A program made the position numbers and the translations under genes. From the NCBI RefSeq assembly GCF_016862955.1, contig NZ_BONY01000062.1:1-54641 (forward strand): a stretch of DNA of 54,641 bases, in the 5' to 3' direction. The notes below the pieces were generated by a model that did not search any database, was not told the DNA's origin, and was given only the letters and a program-made list of their open reading frames with translations. Below, in pieces: positions 16,318 through 23,464 of this stretch (its first letter is position 1; the number at the start of each line of letters is the position of its first letter). The DNA is from Rhizocola hellebori (GTDB lineage: Bacteria > Actinomycetota > Actinomycetes > Mycobacteriales > Micromonosporaceae).

Positions 16318-16350
16318 GAGCAAAAGTAACCGCGACGGCTGCAAAAGTTC
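16318..16350 (+). promoter_or_regulatory. Tandem CAAAAGT motifs before the ABC operon
   Basis: GAGCAAAAGTAA (16318-16329) and GCAAAAGTTC (16341-16350) place two CAAAAGT cores 21 nt apart, about two helical turns, just before the start at 16362. Confidence 0.4.
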
Positions 16351-16361
16351 GAGGGGGCGGC

Positions 16362-17840
16362 GTGCTGCTGGAACTGAGCGAAGTGAGCAAATCCTTCTTC
16401 GGGGTCAGGGTGCTCCACGAGGTCGGCCTGAGCCTGCAAGCCGGTGAGGTGCACGCCGTCGTCGGCGAGAACGGCGCCGGCAAGTCCACCCTGATGAAGA
16501 TCGCCTCCGGTGCCTATCAGCCCGATGCCGGTGCCATTCGGCTTGCCGGGCAAGCGGTTTCGTTCCGTGGCCCGCGCGAGGCGCAGGCGGCCGGGGTAGG
16601 GATCATCCATCAGGAGTTCAACCTGCTGCCCGAGCGCACCGTGGCCCAGAACGTCTTTCTAGGACACGAGCCGTCGCGTCGCGGCTTCGTCGACCGCGGT
16701 GCGATGCACGCACGCACCGCGGAACTGCTGGCCTCGATCGGCGCCGATGGTCTTTCGCCCGACGCCACGGTCGGCAGACTTGGCGTGGCTCAGCAGCAGA
16801 TCGTCGAGATCGTGAAAGCGCTGGCGCTGGACGCGCGAGTGCTGATCATGGATGAGCCCACCGCCTCCCTCGCCGACCACGAGGTGCAGGTGCTTTATGC
16901 CTTGGTACGCAAGCTTCAGCAGCGCGGCATAGGCATCGTCTACGTGTCACACCGGCTCGCCGAGGTGTTCGACCTGTCGAACAGGATCACCGTGCTCAAG
17001 GACGGGCGGCTGGTCACCACCCTGGACACGGCGCAGGCCACACCGGAAGCCTTGGTGCGGCACATGGTCGGCCGCGAGCTGGCGCACTACTACCCGCCGC
17101 GGGCCACTCAGGCAGGCACCGAGCGGCTGTCGGTCAGCGGGGGCGGCAACGCCAAGCTGCGCGGGATCGAGCTGCGGCTGTGTTCCGGCGAGGTGACCGG
17201 AATCGGTGGCCTGCAAGGCTCCGGGCGCTCCGCGCTGGCCCGTGCCCTGTTCGGGGCGCAGCCTTTCACCAGCGGGCAGGTGCTGCTCGACGGGCGCCCG
17301 ATCCGGCTGCGCTCGCCGCGTTCGGCGGTGCGCGCCGGGATAGCCTACGTCACCGAAGACCGCAAGGCCGAAGGCCTTACGCCGCGACAGTCGTTGCTGG
17401 ACAACGCTTTGCTCGCCACCCGCGCGGTGCGGCCGCAGTGGCTGGGGCAACGGGCCAGAGCGGCCAACGCGCGTCAGCTGCTCGCCGGAATCGAGGTGCA
17501 CGCGGCCGGTGAGGATCAGGAGATCCGCTACCTGTCAGGTGGCAACCAGCAGAAGGTGATCCTGGCCCGCTGGCTGGCGATGACGCCGCGGGTGCTGCTC
17601 TTCGACGAACCCACCCGCGGCATCGACGTGGGCGCGAAGGCCGCGGTGCACGATCTGATCCGCCGCCTCGCCAGCGACGGCGCGGCCGTGCTGATGATTT
17701 CCTCCGAGCTGCCGGAGCTGCTGGGCATGAGTGATCGGATAGTCGTGATGCGCGATGGCGCGATCGCCGGAGAGCTGCCCGCAGGCGCCTCCGAGGAGGA
17801 CGTCGTCGGCCTGGCCACCGGAACGCGAGCGGCGCCATGA
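16362..17840 (+). CDS. Ribose/xylose-type sugar ABC transporter, double ATP-binding protein
   Basis: A 492-residue ATPase with two fused ABC domains, as in RbsA, MglA and XylG. Domain 1 has Walker A VGENGAGKSTLMK (about residues 37-49), the signature LGVAQQQIVE, and Walker B VLIMDEPTASL. Domain 2 has the degenerate P-loop GLQGSGRSAL, an intact signature LSGGNQQKVILAR and LLFDEPTRGIDVG. This asymmetry is normal for the family. It powers uptake of a monosaccharide with the two permeases and the lipoprotein encoded next. The GTG start is preceded by GAGGGGG. Its last codon overlaps the next gene as ATGA. Confidence 0.95.
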   Translation: MLLELSEVSKSFFGVRVLHEVGLSLQAGEVHAVVGENGAGKSTLMKIASGAYQPDAGAIRLAGQAVSFRGPREAQAAGVGIIHQEFNLLPERTVAQNVFLGHEPSRRGFVDRGAMHARTAELLASIGADGLSPDATVGRLGVAQQQIVEIVKALALDARVLIMDEPTASLADHEVQVLYALVRKLQQRGIGIVYVSHRLAEVFDLSNRITVLKDGRLVTTLDTAQATPEALVRHMVGRELAHYYPPRATQAGTERLSVSGGGNAKLRGIELRLCSGEVTGIGGLQGSGRSALARALFGAQPFTSGQVLLDGRPIRLRSPRSAVRAGIAYVTEDRKAEGLTPRQSLLDNALLATRAVRPQWLGQRARAANARQLLAGIEVHAAGEDQEIRYLSGGNQQKVILARWLAMTPRVLLFDEPTRGIDVGAKAAVHDLIRRLASDGAAVLMISSELPELLGMSDRIVVMRDGAIAGELPAGASEEDVVGLATGTRAAP

Positions 17841-18811
17841 CCCTTCTGCGGCAACGGCTTGCGGCCATCGACTCCACGCGAGGGGTATGGGTCGCGCTGG
17901 TCATCACGCTCACCGTGGGCGGGGTGCTCGTCTACGCCGATGGTGGGTCGCTTTTCCATCAGTCGAGCATCGTGAGCATGCTGCAGCGTGCGGCCGGGCT
18001 GGGAATCGTCGCGATTGGACAGACCTTCGCCATTCTCGCCGGGTCGCTGGATCTGTCGGTGGCCTACGTCATCAGCCTCACCTCGCTGATCGCCGCCGAA
18101 ACCATGGCCGGGTCCGAAGGCAACGTGCCGGTCGCGATCGCCGCCGTGCTCGCGGTGTCGGCCGGCATCGGCCTGGCCAACGGGCTGCTGATCACCAAGC
18201 TGCGGATCAACGCGTTCATCGCCACGCTCGGCGTGGGCCTGCTCATCAAGGGATACCTGGAACAGGGTTACGCCGGGCCGGCCGGGTCGGTGCCGACCTC
18301 GGTGCAGCGGCTCGGCTATGACCGGATCGGACCGGTGCCGCTGTCTTTCCTGCTGATGGCCGCCGTGGCGGTGGCCGCCTGGGTGGTGCTGCAGCGCACC
18401 CGTTTCGGGCACCACACCATCGCGGTCGGCGGGGATCTGGACGTGGCAAGGCTTTCCGGGGTGCGAACCGATCGGGTGCTCATTGGTACCCACATAATCT
18501 GCTCTATCTGTGCCGGGATCACGGGTCTCTATCTGGCCAGCCGGCTGGGGGCGGGCGCGCCCCGGGTGGGCAGCGAGGGTGGCTACGACCTGGAGTCGAT
18601 CGCCGCGGTGGTGCTCGGTGGCACGGTGCTCGCCGGTGGCCGCGGCGGCGTGGCCGGAACCGTGGGCGGAGTCGCGCTGCTGGCCGCGATCGACACCATC
18701 TTCAACCAGCTCGCCGTGGACCCGTTCTTCAAGCAGGTGGTCCGCGGTGTGGTCATCATCGCCGCGGTGGCCATCTACGCCCTTCGGCGGCGAAAGGCGG
18801 GCAGGCCATGA
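17837..18811 (+). CDS. Sugar ABC transporter permease 1 (RbsC-like)
   Basis: A 324-residue integral membrane protein of the branched-chain/ribose permease family (BPD_transp_2). It contains the conserved LGIVAIGQTFAILAGSLDLSV segment (the family signature around G-x-T-x-V-I-x-x-G-x-x-D-L-S), NGLLITKLRINAFIATLG, and GGTVLAGGRGGVAGTVGG near the coupling loop. About 8-10 helices are visible. It overlaps the ATPase and the next permease by ATGA at both ends, so the three are tightly coupled. Two different permeases suggest a heterodimeric channel, as in the Rha, Lsr or Ytf systems. Confidence 0.93.
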   Translation: MTLLRQRLAAIDSTRGVWVALVITLTVGGVLVYADGGSLFHQSSIVSMLQRAAGLGIVAIGQTFAILAGSLDLSVAYVISLTSLIAAETMAGSEGNVPVAIAAVLAVSAGIGLANGLLITKLRINAFIATLGVGLLIKGYLEQGYAGPAGSVPTSVQRLGYDRIGPVPLSFLLMAAVAVAAWVVLQRTRFGHHTIAVGGDLDVARLSGVRTDRVLIGTHIICSICAGITGLYLASRLGAGAPRVGSEGGYDLESIAAVVLGGTVLAGGRGGVAGTVGGVALLAAIDTIFNQLAVDPFFKQVVRGVVIIAAVAIYALRRRKAGRP

Positions 18812-19794
18812 GCGCGACAGAGACCGGCAATGCGGTGCCGGTGCGCAGCGAGGCACGCCGTGGGCTCACCGGAATCGGGCCGATCCTGGTGATTCTCGCG
18901 GTGTTCCTGGCGGCGATCGCCGTCAGGCAGCCGGAATTTTACGACCCGCCTTCGCTGCTGGCCTTCCTGAAACGGGCGGCGCCGCTGGTGATTCTGGCCG
19001 CGGGACAGTATTTCGTCATCGTGGCGGGTGACTTCGACCTGTCGGTCGGGTCGCTGGTGACCGCCGAGGTCGTCATCGCGGCCCGGCTCATCGACGGCGA
19101 CCCGGCCCTGACCTGGCCGGTGATCGCCGTGATGGCCGGCTTCGGGCTGATGGTCGGGCTGGTCAACGGCCTGATCACGACGATGCTTCGGGTGCCTTCG
19201 TTCATCACCACCCTCGGCATGTACCTGATCCTGGTGGGCGCGGTCTACACCTGGACCGGCGGTTCGCCGCGCGGCGCGCTCAGCGAGGAGTTCCGCATGC
19301 TCGGCCGGCGCGGGATCGAAGGCGTGCCCTACCTTCAGCAGCTGCCCTACGCCGTGCTCGTGCTGGCCGGGGTCGCCGTTTTCGCCATCACCCTGATGCG
19401 GGCCGATTTCGGCAAGGTGCTGCTGGCCATCGGCGACAACCCTCGCGCCGCAGCGCTGTCCGGGGCGCGGGTGGCACGGGCGCGCACGGTGGCGTTCGTC
19501 CTCAGTGGACTGTTCGCCGCCATCGCCGCGGTCCTGCTGGGCGGCTTCGGTGGGGTTTCGTTTCAGGTCGGGGCGGGCCTGGAGTTCACCGCGATCACCG
19601 CGGTGATGCTCGGCGGGGTCGTGCTCGGTGGCGGCGCAGGCTCGGTGACCGGCGCCATGCTCGGCGCGCTCACCTTGGAAATCCTGTTCACCCTGCTCAA
19701 TCTGCTGGGAGTTTCCGGCGCTCTCAAATCCGCGGTGCAAGGGCTGATCATCATCGCCGCCGTGGCCGTGGGCAACATCCGCCGCCGGAGCTGA
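18808..19794 (+). CDS. Sugar ABC transporter permease 2 (RbsC-like)
   Basis: A 328-residue paralog of the preceding permease. It has ILAAGQYFVIVAGDFDLSVG, NGLITTMLRVPSFITTLGMY, NPRAAALSGARVARAR (cytoplasmic coupling region) and a Gly-rich MLGGVVLGGGAGSVTGAMLG. The ATG overlaps the stop of permease 1. It is followed 34 nt later by the solute-binding lipoprotein. Together with the neighbours it gives a complete CUT2-class importer. Confidence 0.93.
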   Translation: MSATETGNAVPVRSEARRGLTGIGPILVILAVFLAAIAVRQPEFYDPPSLLAFLKRAAPLVILAAGQYFVIVAGDFDLSVGSLVTAEVVIAARLIDGDPALTWPVIAVMAGFGLMVGLVNGLITTMLRVPSFITTLGMYLILVGAVYTWTGGSPRGALSEEFRMLGRRGIEGVPYLQQLPYAVLVLAGVAVFAITLMRADFGKVLLAIGDNPRAAALSGARVARARTVAFVLSGLFAAIAAVLLGGFGGVSFQVGAGLEFTAITAVMLGGVVLGGGAGSVTGAMLGALTLEILFTLLNLLGVSGALKSAVQGLIIIAAVAVGNIRRRS

Positions 19795-19828
19795 ACGACA
19801 TCACGCATTCAATGAGGAAGGCATCGAC

Positions 19829-21013
19829 GTGAAGATATCCACAGCGTTCGCGGCGACGATAGCCGCGGTCACGTTGCTCACGGCCGCCGGATGTTCCAGC
19901 GACATCCCGCAGACCAACCCGAGCGCGAGCAAGGGCGCCGGCACCGGCGAGCAGTCGAAGTTCTTTGTCCAAGCCGATTACGACCGCGAGATCGCGCTGC
20001 GCAAGGTCACCCCGACCGGGCCCAGCGACAAACCGTGGGAACAGGCGCTGGACCCGAAGCTGGTGGACACCGCCAAGTACAAGAAGGCCGGGCCGTATCA
20101 CCTCTGCTTCTCCAACGCGGGCGTCGGAAACCCTTGGCGTCAGGTCGGTTTCAAGAACATGCAGGCCGAGGTGGCGCTGCACCCCGAGATCAAGACGTTC
20201 ACGGTCGCCGATGCGGAAAGCAAGGACGACAAGCAGATCTCTGACATCACCGATCTGCTGGGCAAGGGCTGCGATGCCCTGATCGTGTCGCCGAACACCA
20301 CCGCGACGCTCACCCCGGCCGTCGAGCAGGCCTGCGCCAAGGTGCCGGTCATCGTCTTCGACCGCGGCGTCAACACCCAGTGCGCGGTCACTTTCATCAA
20401 CCCCATCGGCGGGTACGCCTTCGGCGCCGACGGCGCGGAGTTCCTCACCCAGAAGATGAAGTCCGGCGGCAAGGTGCTCGCGCTTCGCATCCTGCCCGGC
20501 GTCGACGTGCTGGAGACCCGCTGGGCCGCGGCGAAGGTCATCTTCGACAAGTCGGGGGTGGACGTGGCCGGGGTGGAGTTCACCGACGGCGACCCGGCCA
20601 AGACGAAGTCCATTGTCACCAACTACATTCAGCGCTTCGGTAACATCGACGCGATCTGGATGGACGCCGGGGCGACCGCGGTGGCCGCGGCCGAGGCCTT
20701 CGAGGACGCCGGCAAGCCCATCCCGCCCATCAATGGCGAGGACCAGCAGGACTTCCTGAAGATGTGGCAGGACAAGAAACTCACCGCGATCGCGCCCACC
20801 TACCCGACCTTCCAGTGGCGCACCCCGGTGATCGCCGCGCTGCGGATCCTCGGCGGCCAGCAGGTCGCCAGCCCGTGGAAGCTTCCGCAGCCGACCATCA
20901 CCGACGCCAACCTGAGCCAGTACGTCCAGCCCAACATGCCGCCGCTGCACTACGCCATGTGCGGCTGCACCATGCTGCCCGGCTACCCGGCCAACTGGGG
21001 CGGCAAGAGCTAG
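19829..21013 (+). CDS. Sugar-binding lipoprotein of the ABC transporter (RbsB-like)
   Basis: A 394-residue substrate-binding protein of the periplasmic-binding-protein type 1/4 family. The signal peptide has lipobox TAAGC (Cys22). The mature part shows the fold markers YHLCFSNAGVGNPWRQVGFK, DLLGKGCDALIVSPNTT, VPVIVFDRGV and YIQRFGNIDAIWMDAGATA. It captures the sugar outside the membrane and feeds the two permeases. GAGGAAGG precedes the GTG. A strong hairpin follows the gene at 21033-21062. The ligand cannot be read from the sequence; the neighbouring epimerase-like gene suggests a ketose or keto-sugar. Confidence 0.92.
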   Translation: MKISTAFAATIAAVTLLTAAGCSSDIPQTNPSASKGAGTGEQSKFFVQADYDREIALRKVTPTGPSDKPWEQALDPKLVDTAKYKKAGPYHLCFSNAGVGNPWRQVGFKNMQAEVALHPEIKTFTVADAESKDDKQISDITDLLGKGCDALIVSPNTTATLTPAVEQACAKVPVIVFDRGVNTQCAVTFINPIGGYAFGADGAEFLTQKMKSGGKVLALRILPGVDVLETRWAAAKVIFDKSGVDVAGVEFTDGDPAKTKSIVTNYIQRFGNIDAIWMDAGATAVAAAEAFEDAGKPIPPINGEDQQDFLKMWQDKKLTAIAPTYPTFQWRTPVIAALRILGGQQVASPWKLPQPTITDANLSQYVQPNMPPLHYAMCGCTMLPGYPANWGGKS

Positions 21014-21032
21014 CAACCTAGGAAGCTTTACA

Positions 21033-21062
21033 GGGTGTGCCGTACCCGAGTACGGCACACCC
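21033..21062 (+). terminator. Hairpin between the binding protein and the epimerase gene
   Basis: A perfect 13-bp stem (21033-21045 with 21050-21062) and a 4-nt loop. It lies between two genes in the same direction, so it may be a partial terminator that lowers expression of the epimerase relative to the transporter, or stabilise the upstream mRNA. Confidence 0.65.
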
Positions 21063-21089
21063 TTGCCGCTGGGGAAGGGAACACGGACC

Positions 21090-21953
21090 ATGTTCGCCAT
21101 CGGGGTCAACCCCTGGATCTGGACCTCGCCGATCACCGACCAGGCCCTGGCCTCGTTGCTGCCGAAGTTCGCCAAGTGGGGCTTCGACGCCGTCGAGCTT
21201 CCGGTGGAGAACCTGGGTGATTGGTCGCCGGGCGCGGTGGGCGATCTGCTTGCGGCCCATGGGCTCAGCGCGGCCGCGGTGATCGCGGTGACCTCTCCGG
21301 GCCGCGAGCTGGTGGCCACCGACGACGAGACGGTCAAGCGGACGCAGGACTATGTGCGCGCCTGTGTCGACCTGGCCGTCGAGGTCGGCGCACCCTCGGT
21401 GTGCGGGCCGCTCTACGCCTCGGTGGGCCGGACCTGGCGCATGTCGCCGGCCGAGCGTGCTGACGTCTACGGCCAGCTGCGCGCCAACCTGCAACCGCTG
21501 GCCGACTACGCGGGCGAACGCGGGGTCCGGCTCGGATTGGAGGCGCTGAACCGTTACGAGACAAGCGTTCTCAACACTGTCGCGCAGACCCTGGAGGCGA
21601 TCGATTCGCTGCCGGCGACCATCGGCATCATGCTGGACAGCTACCACATGAACATCGAGGAGGCCGATCCCTGTGCGGCCATCGCCCAGGCCGGGCCGCG
21701 CCTGGTCCACGTCCAAGTCAGTGGCAGCCACCGGGGTTCCCCGGGCGCCGACCACATCGATTGGGCCAGCTGGCTTTCGGCCCTTTCCCGCGCCGGGTAC
21801 GCCGGGCCGCTGTGCCTGGAGTCGTTCACCGGCGACAACGAGGCCATAGCGGTGGCCGCCGCGATCTGGCGGCCGCTCGCCCCCACCCAGGACGCCCTGG
21901 CCCGCGACGGCCTGACCCACCTGCGCACCATCATCGCGGGCCTTCGCGCCTAG
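21090..21953 (+). CDS. Cytoplasmic sugar isomerase/epimerase (ketose 3-epimerase-like TIM barrel)
   Basis: A 287-residue protein resembling the D-tagatose/D-psicose 3-epimerase branch. LEALNRYE supplies Glu151, DSYHMNIEE supplies Asp183, and LCLESF supplies Glu244. These match the metal ligands Glu152, Asp185 and Glu246 of the known family in spacing. The remaining ligand position, the second His of an H-x-H, reads HVQ (His207, Gln209). The motif HRGSPG with Arg215 is kept. Loss of that His may shift metal binding or substrate choice. It probably isomerises the sugar imported by the ABC system. ATG 21090 has GGGAAGGGAA upstream; an in-frame TTG at 21063 is less likely. Confidence 0.85.
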   Translation: MFAIGVNPWIWTSPITDQALASLLPKFAKWGFDAVELPVENLGDWSPGAVGDLLAAHGLSAAAVIAVTSPGRELVATDDETVKRTQDYVRACVDLAVEVGAPSVCGPLYASVGRTWRMSPAERADVYGQLRANLQPLADYAGERGVRLGLEALNRYETSVLNTVAQTLEAIDSLPATIGIMLDSYHMNIEEADPCAAIAQAGPRLVHVQVSGSHRGSPGADHIDWASWLSALSRAGYAGPLCLESFTGDNEAIAVAAAIWRPLAPTQDALARDGLTHLRTIIAGLRA

Positions 21954-21954
21954 C

Positions 21955-21965
21955 TGGTAGGACCA
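21955..21965. promoter_or_regulatory. Candidate FadR-family operator
   Basis: TGGT-AGG-ACCA is a perfect 4-3-4 palindrome of the type bound by FadR-subfamily GntR regulators. It lies about 37 nt upstream of the regulator gene that follows, which suggests autoregulation. Confidence 0.6.
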
Positions 21966-22001
21966 CTTGACCACCGCCTGGTTTGATTGCAGAGTTGCGG
22001 C

Positions 22002-22727
22002 GTGGAGTTGAGGGCGGTGGCGCGCCGGTCCGCGTCCGATCAGGTCTTTGACCAGCTGGCGGGGAACATCCTGCGCGGCGAGGTGGAGGCGGGGCAGAGC
22101 CTGCTCAGCGAGAGGCAGCTGGCCGAGGTGCTGGGGGTGTCGCGCCAGGTGGTGCGGGAGGCCTTGCAGCGGCTGGCGCACGCGGGTTTTGTCGAGGTGC
22201 GTCAGGGTGGGTCGACCACCGTGCTGGACTTCAAGCGGCATGGTGGGCTGAACCTGTTGGCGCAGTTGCTGCTCGCCGACGGCGGGGTGGACCTGGCGGT
22301 GGCACGCTCCATTGTGGAGGCTCGCCAGATCATCGGCCCGGAGGTGGCGGCGCTCGCGGCGAAGCAGGCTGGGCGAGAGGTGGCCGGCCAGCTTCGGCAG
22401 ACATTGGCGAAGCTGGCCGGCGACGCGGACCCGGTGACCAGGCAGCGGGTGGCGCTGGAGTTCTGGGAAGCGCTCGTCGACGGGTCCGACTCGATCGTGT
22501 TTCGCTTGATGTTCAACAGCTTGCGCCTCGCCTACGAGCCGCTGCTGGCCGCGATGGCGGTCGTCATGCAGCACGAGGCGAGCCAGGCCGGTGACTATGA
22601 CGCGCTGATTGATGCGGTCGAGGCGGGTGATCCGCAGGCGGCCCGCGCCGCGGCCACTCAGATCCTCAGCCCGACCACCAGCGCGCTGCTCGATGCCATC
22701 GACGCGGCTGCGGTCACGGCGTGGTGA
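22002..22727 (+). CDS. GntR family transcriptional regulator, FadR/FCD subfamily
   Basis: About 241 residues. The N-terminal winged helix contains DQLAGNILRGEVEAGQSLLS, RQLAEVLGVSRQVVREAL and a wing ending in VEVRQGGSTTVLD. The C-terminal all-helical FCD domain carries ligand- and metal-binding positions (RSIVEARQIIGPEVAALAA, and a late MQHEASQAGDYDALIDAVEAGD). It probably senses a sugar acid or keto-sugar intermediate and controls the sugar locus. The start is uncertain: GTG 22002 was chosen, while TTG 21987 and GTG 22017 are in frame. Its 3' end overlaps the convergent secreted-protein gene by 14 nt. Confidence 0.9.
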   Translation: MELRAVARRSASDQVFDQLAGNILRGEVEAGQSLLSERQLAEVLGVSRQVVREALQRLAHAGFVEVRQGGSTTVLDFKRHGGLNLLAQLLLADGGVDLAVARSIVEARQIIGPEVAALAAKQAGREVAGQLRQTLAKLAGDADPVTRQRVALEFWEALVDGSDSIVFRLMFNSLRLAYEPLLAAMAVVMQHEASQAGDYDALIDAVEAGDPQAARAAATQILSPTTSALLDAIDAAAVTAW

Positions 22728-23211
22728 CGATCGGGCGGTATTCCACGGCGCGGCCACAGTAGGCCGGGGGAACGGTGCTGCCATTGGCGGCCTGGCGGCA
22801 CACCTGGACCACGAGCCGATCGATGCGGGCGACCGTCGATGAGCTGCCGAGGATGAACTGGAAGCTCACCACGCCGTTGTCCACCCGGCGGGCCTGCCTG
22901 TCCACGACAACCGTTCCGGCGTAGACGGCGAAGTTCGCGATGCTGAAGCGGCGATCGTCGGGGCAGATGGCGCCGGGATCGGCGGGCAGCGGGCGATCGG
23001 CCAGGCGGCCGGCGACCGAAACCGCGACGGCGTGCGTCGGGGGTGAGACGAGACGCCAGGTGAGCGTGCCCTTGGTGAGCCCGTAACGGCATGAGTCGCC
23101 GGAGTCGGCGGCGAATGCCTGGCTGATGGTGACGTCCGCGTGAGCGGTCGCGGGGAGGGCGAGCATGCCGATCGTGGCGGCCAGAACCAGCCAGAGACGT
23201 GAGATTTTCAT
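22714..23211 (-). CDS. Secreted protein of unknown function
   Basis: A 165-residue protein with a clear Sec signal peptide (positive start, hydrophobic core, cut after ATAHA near residue 25). The mature part has four cysteines, which may pair as two disulfides, and looks beta-rich (GTLTWRLVSPP, FAVYAGTVVVDRQ, VVSFQFILG). GAAAGGGA precedes the ATG. I do not recognise a family. The gene stands alone between the FadR regulator and a metalloprotease. Confidence 0.75.
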   Translation of the reverse strand: MKISRLWLVLAATIGMLALPATAHADVTISQAFAADSGDSCRYGLTKGTLTWRLVSPPTHAVAVSVAGRLADRPLPADPGAICPDDRRFSIANFAVYAGTVVVDRQARRVDNGVVSFQFILGSSSTVARIDRLVVQVCRQAANGSTVPPAYCGRAVEYRPIVTTP

Positions 23212-23304
23212 CGTCGTTTCCCTTTCTATTTAGGGTTTAGGGGCAAAGTCGAGCCTTGGCGCGCACCGCCGGAAAACGACGATCGGCAATATATCAAGCC
23301 CGGG

Positions 23305-23315
23305 TCCACAATGGA
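23305..23315. repeat. TCCANNNTGGA palindrome (intergenic copy)
   Basis: TCCACAATGGA in the 253-nt divergent, AT-rich region between the secreted protein and the metalloprotease. A weak promoter-like TTGACG (23384-23389) lies 3' of it, and a small hairpin, GCATCG (23420-23425) with CGATGC (23432-23437), precedes the protease ribosome site. Confidence 0.35.
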
Positions 23316-23464
23316 CAAGATATTTACAGGGCTCGAACAATAAGCTCATCATCGTGGTTAGTTAATCCATCGGCATCCGTGGATTGACGAGGGGGCTCCG
23401 ACCTGCAAAAGTGTGACGAGCATCGATATAACGATGCCTCCCCTCCTTGGAAGGAAGTGGGTTC

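Larger units (their letters stand above)
16027..16361. promoter_or_regulatory. 335-nt AT-rich divergent regulatory region
   Basis: The longest gene-free stretch, between the minus-strand ThuA gene and the ABC transporter operon. It is markedly more AT-rich than its surroundings. It contains CAAAAGTTGG on the minus strand (16127-16136), an imperfect inverted repeat (16153-16184), two exact copies of TTTGAGCAAAA (16162-16172 and 16315-16325) and GCAAAAGTTC (16341-16350). No ORF of interest is present. Probably promoters and operators for both flanking units. Confidence 0.6.

Noticed and set aside
21018-22784. A 588-codon minus-strand open frame opposite the epimerase and FadR genes
   Set aside because: It spans two recognisable genes and a hairpin; composition typical of an antisense frame.
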